A stretch of 39,924 nt of DNA. It comes from Enterovibrio gelatinilyticus. GTDB taxonomy: Bacteria > Pseudomonadota > Gammaproteobacteria > Enterobacterales > Vibrionaceae. The notes beneath the pieces are model-generated. The model was not told the origin of the DNA, searched no databases, and was given only the letters and a program-made list of their open reading frames with translations. The stretch is taken from the NCBI RefSeq assembly GCF_028683095.1, contig NZ_JAJUBC010000042.1:1-39924 (forward strand), given 5' to 3'. Made by a program: the position numbers and the translations under genes. Shown piece by piece: positions 26,897 through 35,845 of the stretch (positions within the stretch are counted from its first letter, which is position 1; each line of letters starts with the position of its first letter).

Positions 26897-26923
26897 AAAA
26901 GGCAGCCTGTAGGCTGCCTTTTT
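26897..26923. terminator. Terminator between topA and nasA
   Basis: AAAAGGCAGCC-TGT-AGGCTGCCTTTTT follows the topA stop. nasA ends in the opposite direction 70 bp further on and can use it too. Confidence 0.93.
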
Positions 26924-26992
26924 GTTTTTGGGGGGAGTATCGCGCTAACACTACGGACGTTCACAGCGAGCGACTTTCACATATTTCGCTTC

Positions 26993-29713
26993 TTATCCCG
27001 CTTTACGCTGCGTCAACTTTCTAGCGCAGACCCGATCGACAATGTTGCCGATTTCCGCGGTGCAACTCCCACAACCTGTGCCGGCGAGTGTTTGGTTGCT
27101 AACGTCTTGAACACTTTCAGCGCTCCCATCAATCAACGAAACTTCAATCGTATCCAGTGTGACCTGTTTACACGCACAAACAATCGGTGAGCGTGCTGCC
27201 AGTGAACCCGATAGAAAGGCGTGAATGTCTTGGCTATCAAATTGACTGGTGAGAAGTTGCGATATGTCGGGCTGTTCGTTTTCTTGCTTTAAGGGGAAGG
27301 CAGAAAATGCAAACAGCGGTGTTTTGTCTTGGTACACCACCACACGACGTCCGTGCTCCGCATTGCCATGAATGAGCGTAGCGTGTTCAGAAGGGGCCAG
27401 TGTCATGAGCGTTGAAGGTACTGAAGCGCAGTTCTCTTTGAATTGGAAATGATAAAGATAACCACCTTCAATGGCTTGAAGTACCCAATAGACGGCACCA
27501 AAGGTTTGAAGTTGGGACTGGGTAAGACGCGTTTTCGTCACCAAGCTCGCCGCGCTTTGCATCATCAAGGGTTTGAGAGAAACAGGCGTTGCCTTAAATT
27601 CGGGTTGGCCAGAAATAGGATCGGTATGTGCGGGAATCACTGCCGTTACCTTTCCGCCTGAGCAATTCATTTTGTTCCAATGAATTGGCGCGAAGCTTTG
27701 CCCAGGTATCACGCGGTTAGTCACATGGGCTTTGAACACTTGCTCGCCCACACGGCTGATAACATTGACCAGTTGACCCTCTTTAATGCCCCTGTCGGTC
27801 GCATCAAAAGGATTGATTTCGATAATGGGTTCGATAGTGTGGGCATTTAATGCTGCAGAAAGCCCTGTACGCGTCATGGTGTGCCACTGGTCTCTAATCC
27901 GCCCTGAGTTAAGGATTATGCTGTATTGCGGCGTGATGGGGCTTACAGGCGCTTTGTGATCAACGGCTATAAACCGTGCTTTGCCGTCAGGTGTAGAGAA
28001 GTTGCCTTTCGTGAAGAGGCGTCCTGAGTCGCTGTCCTCATTCACGATAGGCCAGCGTGTCGGAGAGAAGGTGTTGTATTCTTCGACCGATAACCCGCGC
28101 AATGCAGAAAGGTTCAGTTTTCTCTTTGTTGCATCTCCCTCTTGATTTCCGATCGTGGTCATAGCCACGTACTCTTGGAAAATGTGCGCTTCCGTTGGGT
28201 AGTCGAAGGCTTGGTGAAATCCCATGCGTTTGCCCACTTCACTCACAATCCACCAGTCAGGTTTCCCTTCTCCCGGCGTGGGCAGCAATCGACGTTGGCG
28301 CGAAATCATGCGTTCTGAATTCGTCACTGTGCCGGATTTTTCACTCCAACCTTGCGCGGGTAACTTCACGTGGGCGTAATCCAAGGTTTCTGATGTCGAC
28401 ACACAATCAGACACAATCACCAGTGGACATTTCTCCAAGATCTTCGCGATACGGTCGCTGTCTGGCAGGCTGACAGCGGGGTTTGTTGCCATGACCCACA
28501 GCGCTTTAATCTTCCCACTCTCAATGGCATCGAACATGTCGATGGCCTTTAAACCTTGTTGTGTGGCTAATCTGTCGGTTTGCCAAAATTCACTGACCAA
28601 TGCTGAGTGCGCATCGTTGCCAAATTCCAAGTGTGCTGCGAGGGTGTTTGCAAGCCCACCGACTTCACGCCCGCCCATCGCGTTGGGCTGACCTGTGATT
28701 GAAAAGGGTGTACTGCCGGGAAGACCAATGCGCCCTGTGGCGATGTGACAATTTAAAATGCTGTTGGCGTTGTCTGTGCCGCTGGTCGATTGGTTGACGC
28801 CTTGGGAGAACATGGTGACGGTTCTCGAATGTTGGCGAAACAGACGGTAAAAGGTTTCAATGTCCGCAAGTTTCAGCCCTGTCGCTGCCGCCACAGCAGT
28901 GACAGTATTGAATCGCTGTGCTTGTGTCAGTGCTTCGTCTAATCCCGTTGTGTGGTTGGCAATGTAGCTTTGGTTAAGCTGTTCATGCTTGGCGAGTTCG
29001 GCCAGCAAGCCATTAAACAACGCAATGTCACTGCCGGGCGTCAGTGGGAGGTGAAGATCTGCGATTTCGCAAGTACTGGTTTTACGCGGGTCAATGACTA
29101 TGACTTTGGTGCCACGTTGTTCTTTAGCGGCTTTCAAGCGTTGATACAGCACGGGATGACACCAAGCGAGGTTTGACCCCACCAAAACGACGAGATCTGC
29201 GATGTCTAAATCTTCATAAGTGCCGGGCACGCAATCTTCCCCAAAGGCGCGTTTGTGACCAGCCACGGCTGAGGCCATGCAAAGACGGGAATTGGTGTCG
29301 ATGTTGGCAGAGCCAATAAAGCCCTTCATCAACTTATTGACAACGTAATAATCTTCGGTAAGAAGTTGCCCTGACACATAAAATGCCACCGCATCAGGAC
29401 CATGTTCTTGAATGATATCGTTGAGTGACGAAGCAACGTGGTTCAGCGCGGTATTCCATGTTGTTGCTTTCCCGTCGATTGAAGGGGCGAGTAGTCGGCC
29501 TTCACTCGTGACGGTGTCACCTAATGCTAATCCCTTGGAACAGAGTCGGCCTAAGTTGGCTGGATGGGATTCATCCCCTCTAATCTCGAGTTTGCCAGAC
29601 GCATTCACTTTGGCTTCGATGCCGCAACCGACACCGCAATAGGCGCACGTAGACTTGATCCATTCGCTTTTGTTTTTCTCTGACGTAGTTTGGATATTTG
29701 TCACTTCGCTCAC
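26993..29713 (-). CDS. nasA: Assimilatory nitrate reductase catalytic subunit
   Basis: 906 aa cytoplasmic molybdopterin enzyme reducing nitrate to nitrite. The N-terminal 4Fe-4S ligands are C23, C26, C30 and C58 (CAYCGVGC...RLCSKG). The bis-MGD-binding body carries the family blocks FSQGVNQSTSGTDN, ATGRIGLPG and ITGQPNAMGGREVGG. A C-terminal BFD-like 2Fe-2S domain has CxC at 846/848 and CxxC at 881/884, so electrons can arrive through a second cluster; no separate diaphorase subunit (NasC) is in the window. It has no Tat signal, as expected for the assimilatory type. It diverges from cobA-nirBD with a sigma-54 promoter about 40 bp upstream. Confidence 0.95.
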   Translation of the reverse strand: MSEVTNIQTTSEKNKSEWIKSTCAYCGVGCGIEAKVNASGKLEIRGDESHPANLGRLCSKGLALGDTVTSEGRLLAPSIDGKATTWNTALNHVASSLNDIIQEHGPDAVAFYVSGQLLTEDYYVVNKLMKGFIGSANIDTNSRLCMASAVAGHKRAFGEDCVPGTYEDLDIADLVVLVGSNLAWCHPVLYQRLKAAKEQRGTKVIVIDPRKTSTCEIADLHLPLTPGSDIALFNGLLAELAKHEQLNQSYIANHTTGLDEALTQAQRFNTVTAVAAATGLKLADIETFYRLFRQHSRTVTMFSQGVNQSTSGTDNANSILNCHIATGRIGLPGSTPFSITGQPNAMGGREVGGLANTLAAHLEFGNDAHSALVSEFWQTDRLATQQGLKAIDMFDAIESGKIKALWVMATNPAVSLPDSDRIAKILEKCPLVIVSDCVSTSETLDYAHVKLPAQGWSEKSGTVTNSERMISRQRRLLPTPGEGKPDWWIVSEVGKRMGFHQAFDYPTEAHIFQEYVAMTTIGNQEGDATKRKLNLSALRGLSVEEYNTFSPTRWPIVNEDSDSGRLFTKGNFSTPDGKARFIAVDHKAPVSPITPQYSIILNSGRIRDQWHTMTRTGLSAALNAHTIEPIIEINPFDATDRGIKEGQLVNVISRVGEQVFKAHVTNRVIPGQSFAPIHWNKMNCSGGKVTAVIPAHTDPISGQPEFKATPVSLKPLMMQSAASLVTKTRLTQSQLQTFGAVYWVLQAIEGGYLYHFQFKENCASVPSTLMTLAPSEHATLIHGNAEHGRRVVVYQDKTPLFAFSAFPLKQENEQPDISQLLTSQFDSQDIHAFLSGSLAARSPIVCACKQVTLDTIEVSLIDGSAESVQDVSNQTLAGTGCGSCTAEIGNIVDRVCARKLTQRKAG

Positions 29714-29753
29714 CCATCCTTGTTTTATTACTTATTTACTTTTAATCATACAG

Positions 29754-29769
29754 AGCAAATACCGCGCCA
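29754..29769 (-). promoter_or_regulatory. Sigma-54 promoter of nasA
   Basis: Minus strand TGGCGC-GGTAT-TTGCT has the invariant GG and GC ten bases apart and differs from TGGCAC-N5-TTGCA at two positions. It lies about 40 bp before the nasA ATG. Confidence 0.7.
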
Positions 29770-29917
29770 GTTTCTGTGTTGTTGAAAATAACAGTGGGAT
29801 AATTGGGAGTAATAAACATTTTTTGCGTTAAAAGAATGATGTGGGTGATTTTTACCTTTGCGCTAAGAGAGTGCGAAAAAATAAATCTATTAATAGATTC
29901 TGTTCATTCTGGTGCAA

Positions 29918-29947
29918 TGCAATAAAAAGGTGCACGTAAAAAGTGCA
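29918..29947. promoter_or_regulatory. Overlapping NtrC-type enhancer sites
   Basis: TGCAATAAAAAGGTGCA (29918-29934) and TGCACGTAAAAAGTGCA (29931-29947) both match the NtrC dyad TGCACC-N5-GGTGCA in spacing, with one perfect half in the first and five-base halves on both sides of the second. They lie 110 bp from the rightward and about 150 bp from the leftward sigma-54 promoter, typical enhancer distances. An extra GGTGCA half is at 29911. Confidence 0.7.
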
Positions 29948-30056
29948 TTTCAATGCAAAGTCATAAGCGGTTTTAATTGAGATGATGAAGGTGATTTAAT
30001 AAATAAATCTTACAAAACATCATGTTGTGATTTAATGGTGTCATGTTTTGCGTTGC

Positions 30057-30072
30057 TGGCACTCAACTTGCT
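30057..30072 (+). promoter_or_regulatory. Sigma-54 promoter of the cobA-nirBD operon
   Basis: TGGCAC-TCAAC-TTGCT matches the sigma-54 -24/-12 consensus almost perfectly, GG and GC being ten bases apart. Transcription would begin near 30083, giving a leader of about 100 nt before cobA. Confidence 0.85.
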
Positions 30073-30183
30073 CTATTGATGAAAAATAGAAAGCGATGAA
30101 TTCATAAAGACGCATTCATAAACATAGAAGCGTATTTATTTCTTTAGATTGAATTATCGCATGGATGTACTGGTGAGGTCAGG

Positions 30184-31125
30184 ATGGCAAATAGCACATA
30201 TTCAATTATGCCAAATAAACAGTTTCATATGCTTAACGGTCGTGAAGGGTTATTAAGGCAAGCACGTGTCGCCGCTATTTCATCAAGCGTTTTTGATGGA
30301 GTGAATAGCAAGAAAGCGAAATCCGAAGAGAGCCAGCGCAAGGTTGGCACTGTCTTTCTTGTTGGTGCAGGTCCAGGCGACCCAGATTTACTGACCATTA
30401 AAGCGTTACGTTGCATTCAACAGGCAGATGTTGTCGTGTATGACAGACTCGTTAGCGCCGACATTCTCTCGCTTATTCCCTCAGACAAAGAAACCTACAA
30501 CGTGGGTAAAGCGAAGGGCGCACACAGCGTTCCACAGAGTGATACCAACACGTTATTGGTTGAGCTAGCAAAGTGTGGGAAGGACGTATGTCGATTAAAA
30601 GGAGGAGACGCTTTTGTCTTTGGTCGAGGTGGCGAAGAAATGCAAACCCTGCATCAGGAAGACATTCAGGTAGAAGTTATTCCTGGGATCACAGCCGCAT
30701 CTGGCTGCACCAGCTATGCAGGCATTCCTCTCACGCATCGCGGCTTATCGCAAGGTTGTACTTTGGTGACTGCCCACGCCGAAAAAGAGTTGTCTGTGAA
30801 CTGGAAAGCCCTCGCTGCCTTGGATCACACCTTGGTGTTTTACATGGGTTTGTCAAAACTGTCACTTATCAGTGAAGAACTCTCTCAAGCCGGTTTGCCT
30901 TTAACAACGCCTGTCGCGGTGATTGAAAAAGGGTGTACCGCTGACCAGCGCGTATTTATCAGCGACCTCGCCACGATCAAGGATGCTATTAAGCGTGAAG
31001 CAGTGGTATCGCCGTCTTTGATTGTCGTGGGTAGGGTTGTCTCGTTGGCAAAGGAATTGGATTGGTTTATCACGCAGACCACAGAACATCTCGACATAGA
31101 GCAACTTGAAAAGCTTTCTGCATAA
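30184..31125 (+). CDS. cobA: Uroporphyrinogen-III C-methyltransferase
   Basis: 313 aa. It adds two methyl groups to uroporphyrinogen III to make precorrin-2, the precursor of the sirohaem needed by NirB. Signatures: VGAGPGDPDLLTIKALRCIQ (about residues 58-77), DRLVS, RLKGGDAFVFGRGGEE, VIPGITAASG and GIPLTHRG. It has an N-terminal extension of about 55 residues before the enzyme core with no recognised domain; the dehydrogenase/chelatase half of CysG is absent. The ATG follows GAGGT. First gene of the rightward nitrate operon, 10 bp from nirB. Confidence 0.95.
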   Translation: MANSTYSIMPNKQFHMLNGREGLLRQARVAAISSSVFDGVNSKKAKSEESQRKVGTVFLVGAGPGDPDLLTIKALRCIQQADVVVYDRLVSADILSLIPSDKETYNVGKAKGAHSVPQSDTNTLLVELAKCGKDVCRLKGGDAFVFGRGGEEMQTLHQEDIQVEVIPGITAASGCTSYAGIPLTHRGLSQGCTLVTAHAEKELSVNWKALAALDHTLVFYMGLSKLSLISEELSQAGLPLTTPVAVIEKGCTADQRVFISDLATIKDAIKREAVVSPSLIVVGRVVSLAKELDWFITQTTEHLDIEQLEKLSA

Positions 31126-31135
31126 GGATTTGAGC

Positions 31136-33727
31136 ATGGAAAAGAAACGTATTGTCGTTGTCGGCAACGGCATGGTAGGGCATCGATTCATCGACGAATT
31201 GTCGCAGAAAAACAGCGACGGTCCGCTGAATGCAGCCCAGTATGAGATCATGACTTTTTCGGAAGAACCGCGTTTAGCCTATGACCGCGTTCAACTTAGC
31301 AGCTTTTTTAGCGGCAAAGACGCTGACGATCTTATGCTGACCAGCGAAAACGAATACAAAGAAAAAGGCATCACTTACTTTCTGAACGAGAAAGTGGTGT
31401 CTATTCAACGCGAGAACAAATGCGTCGTCACAGACCAAGGCCGAGAGATTGCCTACGACAGCTTGGTGCTCGCCACGGGCTCATACCCTTTTGTCCCACC
31501 GATTCCTGGTAACGATCAGCCGCATTGCCATGTATACCGTACCATCGAAGATTTAGAAGCCATTCGCGCTTCCGGCGACAGCAGCAAAATTGGGGTGGTC
31601 ATCGGGGGTGGGCTGTTGGGCTTAGAAGCGGCAAATGCCATTCAAAACATGGGGCTTGAAACCCATGTGGTGGAATTTGCTCCACGCCTGATGGCGGTGC
31701 AGTTAGACGAAGGCGGCGGTGAGCTACTTAAGCAAAAAATCTCGGCGTTAGGTGTGAAGGTACACACCGAAAAAGCCACGCAGAACATCACGAAAGGCGA
31801 TACGTGTCGCTACAAACTCACCTTTGCCGATGGCACAGAACTCGAGACCGACATGGTGGTGTTCTCTGCCGGAATCCGCCCTCAAGATGAACTCGCTAAA
31901 GCCCATGATCTGACCTTGGGTGAGCGCGGCGGTATCGTCATTAACAATCAATGCCAAACCAACGATAGCGACATTTACGCCATTGGCGAATGTGCGCTTT
32001 GGGAAGGCAAGATCTTTGGTTTAGTCGCCCCAGGTTACCAGATGGCCAAGGTTGCGGTCGCATCCATTTGTGGCACCGAGGCCGAGTTTAAAGGCGCTGA
32101 CATGAGCACCAAACTCAAGTTGTTGGGTGTTGATGTGGCGAGTATCGGCGATGCGCAAGGCTCAACGCCGGGTGCGCAGTCTTACACCTTCTCGGATGGT
32201 ATTGAGCAAGTCTACAAACGCATTATCGTTTCTGAAGATGGAAAAACCTTGCTAGGCGCAGTGTTGGTGGGGGATGTTGAAAGCTACCCGAACTTATTGC
32301 AAACAATGCTTAATGGTTTACCCCTTCCAGAATTCCCTTCTGTGTTGCTCCTGTCTAGTGACGCAGCAGACAGCGATGCTGGATCGGCAGGGTTAGCGAC
32401 CTTGCCGGATGAAGCGCAGATTTGTTCGTGTTACGACGTGACCAAAGGCTGCATCAAAACAGCGGTGGCGTCAGGTTGCACCTCGATGGCGGATTTAAAA
32501 GCCGAAACCAAAGCCTCAACAGGCTGTGGCGGCTGTGCAGCCCTCACCAAACAAGTGATGGATGCAGAACTAGCAGCGCTCGGGCATGAAGTGAACAATA
32601 ACCTGTGTGAGCACTTCGAATACACGCGCCAAGAATTGGCGGATATTGTCCGCATCAAGAAAATCAAAACCTTTGATGAATTACTCGACAGCCACGGTAA
32701 AGGGCTGGGGTGTGATGTGTGTAAGCCAACCGTTGGTTCTATCTTGGCATCATTCTGGAACGACTATGTGCTGAAAGACGAGCACATGGGGCTGCAAGAC
32801 ACCAACGATATTTACCTCGGTAACATGCAAAAAGACGGCACCTACTCTGTTGTGCCGCGTGTTGCGGGCGGTGAAATTACGCCAGACAAACTGATTGTGT
32901 TGGGGCAGGTCGCGAAAGACTATAACCTCTACACCAAAGTAACGGGCGGTCAGCGTATTGACTTGTTTGGCGCACAATTACATGAGCTTCCAGAAATATG
33001 GAAAATTCTCGTCGATGCAGGGTTTGAAACCGGGCATGCCTACGGGAAATCGGTTCGAACCGTGAAATCGTGTGTTGGCTCTACATGGTGTCGCTATGGC
33101 GTGGATGACAGCGTGGGGTTCGCCATCAACATTGAAGACCGCTACAAAGGGCTTCGCTCTCCTCACAAATTGAAATTTGCCGTGTCAGGCTGTACGCGTG
33201 AATGTGCCGAAGCGCAATCAAAAGACATTGGCATTATCGCGACAGAAAATGGCTGGAACTTGTATGTCTGTGGCAACGGCGGCATGCGCCCGCGCCATGC
33301 TGATTTGTTCGCGTCAGACCTTGATCGTGAAACCCTGATCAAATACATCGACCGAATTTTGATGTTCTACATCCGCACCGCAGATCGTTTACAGCGCACC
33401 TCTGTGTGGCTGGAAAACCTTGAAGGTGGATTGGATTACCTCAAACAAGTGGTGATTGAAGACAAACTCGCCATTGGAGAAGAGTTGGAAGCGGAAATGG
33501 CAGCCAGCCTTGGTCAGTACCAATGTGAGTGGAAAACCACTATCGAATCACCAGAAAAACTCAAACGCTTCAAGCACTTTATCAACAGCGACCAAGCTGA
33601 CAGTGGTTTGAAATATATCACTGAAAGAGAGCAGCGCGTACCAGCGCCTTCTGTGCAAATTATAGAGCCGACGAAGGTCGCGGCAGAATCAGAAAAACGC
33701 ATTGATGTTGTAGAGATTGAAGGGTAG
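31136..33727 (+). CDS. nirB: Assimilatory nitrite reductase large subunit
   Basis: 863 aa from the ATG at 31136, with AAGGA upstream. Domains in order: FAD/NAD(P)-dependent pyridine nucleotide oxidoreductase (about 1-400; GNGMVGHRF, GGGLLGLEAANA), a BFD-type 2Fe-2S domain (about 429-466; CSCYDVTKGC...GCGGC), a second BFD-like segment keeping only a CxxC pair (about 520-535; CDVC), and the sirohaem/4Fe-4S core with ligands in CVGSTWC (about 645) and GCTRECAEAQ (about 685). It reduces nitrite to ammonium with NAD(P)H in the cytoplasm. 10 bp from nirD. Confidence 0.97.
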   Translation: MEKKRIVVVGNGMVGHRFIDELSQKNSDGPLNAAQYEIMTFSEEPRLAYDRVQLSSFFSGKDADDLMLTSENEYKEKGITYFLNEKVVSIQRENKCVVTDQGREIAYDSLVLATGSYPFVPPIPGNDQPHCHVYRTIEDLEAIRASGDSSKIGVVIGGGLLGLEAANAIQNMGLETHVVEFAPRLMAVQLDEGGGELLKQKISALGVKVHTEKATQNITKGDTCRYKLTFADGTELETDMVVFSAGIRPQDELAKAHDLTLGERGGIVINNQCQTNDSDIYAIGECALWEGKIFGLVAPGYQMAKVAVASICGTEAEFKGADMSTKLKLLGVDVASIGDAQGSTPGAQSYTFSDGIEQVYKRIIVSEDGKTLLGAVLVGDVESYPNLLQTMLNGLPLPEFPSVLLLSSDAADSDAGSAGLATLPDEAQICSCYDVTKGCIKTAVASGCTSMADLKAETKASTGCGGCAALTKQVMDAELAALGHEVNNNLCEHFEYTRQELADIVRIKKIKTFDELLDSHGKGLGCDVCKPTVGSILASFWNDYVLKDEHMGLQDTNDIYLGNMQKDGTYSVVPRVAGGEITPDKLIVLGQVAKDYNLYTKVTGGQRIDLFGAQLHELPEIWKILVDAGFETGHAYGKSVRTVKSCVGSTWCRYGVDDSVGFAINIEDRYKGLRSPHKLKFAVSGCTRECAEAQSKDIGIIATENGWNLYVCGNGGMRPRHADLFASDLDRETLIKYIDRILMFYIRTADRLQRTSVWLENLEGGLDYLKQVVIEDKLAIGEELEAEMAASLGQYQCEWKTTIESPEKLKRFKHFINSDQADSGLKYITEREQRVPAPSVQIIEPTKVAAESEKRIDVVEIEG

Positions 33728-33737
33728 GAGAGGCGAT

Positions 33738-34076
33738 ATGTATCAGTGGCAAACCATTTGCGATAAGACAGATTTGGTAGAGAACACGGGTATTTGTGCC
33801 CTGTTTAACGACAAGCAAGTCGCTATCTTTCTCTGCGGAAAAACGGACACACTTTACGCTATCGATAACTTCGACCCGATTGGACAAGCGAATGTACTCT
33901 CGCGTGGGCTGCTTGGGTCGATTGGCGACAAAACCGTGATTGCTTCTCCGCTGTATAAACAGCACTTTTGCCTCACCAGTGGAGAGTGCATTGAGGATGA
34001 ATCGTTGTCTGTCATCACTTACCCCGTGAGGCAGCACGAAGGTGCTGTTCAGTTAGGGACGTTGAATATCGACTAA
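33738..34076 (+). CDS. nirD: Nitrite reductase small subunit
   Basis: 112 aa from the ATG at 33738, preceded by AGGAGAGG. It has the Rieske-like beta fold of NirD (NFDPIGQANVLSRGLLG, ASPLYKQHFCLTSGEC) but lacks the Cys/His cluster ligands, as is normal for this subunit. It partners NirB. Confidence 0.95.
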   Translation: MYQWQTICDKTDLVENTGICALFNDKQVAIFLCGKTDTLYAIDNFDPIGQANVLSRGLLGSIGDKTVIASPLYKQHFCLTSGECIEDESLSVITYPVRQHEGAVQLGTLNID

Positions 34077-34118
34077 ACCAACGCTCACCTTCCATTGAAG
34101 AAAATCGCATTAATTTCG

Positions 34119-34142
34119 AAATGGAAAGCTAAATGGAAAGCT
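34119..34142. repeat. Two tandem 12-bp units
   Basis: AAATGGAAAGCT is present twice back to back between nirD and the hairpin that follows. Confidence 0.7.
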
Positions 34143-34164
34143 GAGTGAGGAACTGAACAAAAAA

Positions 34165-34208
34165 GACAGTGCGAGCATTCGGCGCTTATTTGCCGCAACG
34201 GCACTGTC
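34165..34208. repeat. Long hairpin between nirD and narK, REP-like candidate
   Basis: GACAGTGC (34165-34172) pairs with GCACTGTC (34201-34208), with an inner stem CGGC/GCCG (34180-34183, 34192-34195). Read on the minus strand it starts GGGGACAGTGCCG and ends with CTTTTTTG. The GGGGACA start is shared with the sequence at the 5' end of the RAYT gene 5.6 kb away. Further small stems CGTTG/CAACG (about 34233-34249) and GCTGCA/TGCAGC (about 34311-34334) follow. It could alternatively stabilise the nirBD mRNA. Confidence 0.5.
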
Positions 34209-34364
34209 CCCATTCCCTTTATTGAACCCGTGCGTTGGCGTTCACAACGTCAGTCATGGTGGGACAAACACGCCCAAAAAAGGGTGCAAGGGAAAGTAAG
34301 TGATAAACAAGCTGCAGAAACAAAGCGTTGCAGCTCAAGGGATTATTAATTAACGAGGACAGGA

Positions 34365-35843
34365 ATGATGTCAGGTAGCGAGAAATTCAATATTTTCTCA
34401 TTTACAGGGAAAATGAAAATACTTCATTTAAGTTGGTTCGCCTTTTTTATTACGTTTGTGGTGTGGTTTAACTTTGCCCCCATGCTTCAATCGGTAAAAG
34501 AATCGCTCGGTTTAACCACTGCAGAAATCAAAACACTTCTTATTCTTAACGTCGCTTTCACCATACCCGCTCGTGTGATCGTCGGTATGTTAACGGACAA
34601 ATACGGGCCACGTTTAGTGTACTCACTCTTGCTCGCCATTTGTTCCATTCCCTGTTTCGTTTTCGCCCTCTCCGACAATTTCGTACAAGCCGCCATTGCG
34701 CGTTTTGCGCTCGGGTTGATCGGTGCGGGTTTCGTTATCGGCATTCGCTTGGTGTCTGAGTGGTTCCCACATAACGAGTTGGGCACGGCAGAAGGCATAT
34801 ACGGCGGTTGGGGTAACTTTGGCTCCGCGGCGGCTGCATTCACCCTTCCAACGGTTGCAGTGATGTTTGGTGGTGAAGACGGCTGGCGTTATGCCATGGG
34901 CATTACCGGCCTAATGAGCTTACTGTTCTCTGTTGTGTTTTACCGCAGCGTGACAGATACGCCAAAAGGTGCAACCTACTACAAACCAAAAAATGCGGGT
35001 GCGATGGAAGTGACCTCGAAGGGTGATTTTGCATTGCTTCTGTTGATGAAAACGCCCATGTACGGCGCACTTGCGTTATTGGCATGGAAACTGTCGCCAT
35101 CCGGTATTGGCATGTTTTCAGACTCGGTAGTAACCGTTATCTACGTGGTTCTTGGCCTGATCTATGTGTTCGATGCTGCCCAAGTATGGAAAGTGAACAA
35201 GCACGTGTTCGTTGAACCAGTGCCTGAAATTCATCAGTACAAATTCAAGCAAGTTGCGGTGCTAAACGTCCTGTACTTCGCGACATTCGGTTCTGAATTG
35301 GCGGTGGTGTCTATGCTGCCGTTGTTCTTTGCAGACACCTTTGAACTGACCCCTGTTGTTGCAGGTATGGTGGCATCAGCCTATGCCTTCATGAACTTGA
35401 TGTCGCGCCCGGGTGGCGGTTGGCTGTCGGATAAATTTGGTCGTAAACCGACCCTGCTTATCCTAACGGCTGGCTTGGCAGTGGGTTATTTGGTGATGGG
35501 ACAAGTCGATGGCGCATGGCCTGTATGGTTGGCGGTTGTAGCGGCAATGGGCTGTTCGTTCTTCGTGCAATCGGGTGAAGGGGCGGTATTTGCAGCCGTG
35601 CCACTGATTAAACGCCGTATGACAGGGCAAATTGCAGGTATGACAGGCGCATACGGTAACGTTGGTGCCGTGGTGTATCTTACTGTGTTGTCGCTGGTGG
35701 ATTACAGTACCTTCTTCTTAATCATTGCAGGTACTGCAGTACTTGGTTTTGTCACGCTACTCTTTATGGAAGAGCCTTCAGGCCAAATTGCTGAAGTGAA
35801 TGACGATGGTACGATCACCATGATTGACGTAGCGAAAGCCTAA
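34365..35843 (+). CDS. NarK/NasA-type nitrate-nitrite transporter (MFS)
   Basis: 492 aa major facilitator of the nitrate-nitrite porter family, about twelve hydrophobic segments, inner membrane. Nitrate-signature-like glycine segments are present (GGWGNFGSAAAAF about residue 150, GAYGNVGAVVYL about 430) with the MFS loop GMLTDKYGPR and its second copy GWLSDKFGRK. GAGGA lies 6 nt before the ATG. It is 288 bp after nirD and 2 bp before the phosphatase/kinase gene. In this setting uptake of nitrate is the likely role. Confidence 0.94.
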   Translation: MMSGSEKFNIFSFTGKMKILHLSWFAFFITFVVWFNFAPMLQSVKESLGLTTAEIKTLLILNVAFTIPARVIVGMLTDKYGPRLVYSLLLAICSIPCFVFALSDNFVQAAIARFALGLIGAGFVIGIRLVSEWFPHNELGTAEGIYGGWGNFGSAAAAFTLPTVAVMFGGEDGWRYAMGITGLMSLLFSVVFYRSVTDTPKGATYYKPKNAGAMEVTSKGDFALLLLMKTPMYGALALLAWKLSPSGIGMFSDSVVTVIYVVLGLIYVFDAAQVWKVNKHVFVEPVPEIHQYKFKQVAVLNVLYFATFGSELAVVSMLPLFFADTFELTPVVAGMVASAYAFMNLMSRPGGGWLSDKFGRKPTLLILTAGLAVGYLVMGQVDGAWPVWLAVVAAMGCSFFVQSGEGAVFAAVPLIKRRMTGQIAGMTGAYGNVGAVVYLTVLSLVDYSTFFLIIAGTAVLGFVTLLFMEEPSGQIAEVNDDGTITMIDVAKA

Positions 35844-35845
35844 TT

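Larger units (their letters stand above)
29714..30183. other. Nitrate locus divergent control region
   Basis: 470 bp, AT-rich, with no ORF. It contains a sigma-54 promoter facing each way near the two ends and NtrC-type sites in the middle, listed separately. The roughly 100-nt leader from the rightward promoter to cobA shows no clear terminator hairpin of the kind controlled by NasR/NasT. Confidence 0.7.

Noticed and set aside
30083-30183. NasR/NasT-type antitermination leader before cobA
   Set aside because: No terminator hairpin with a T tract and no paired hexanucleotide loops are visible in the 100-nt leader.
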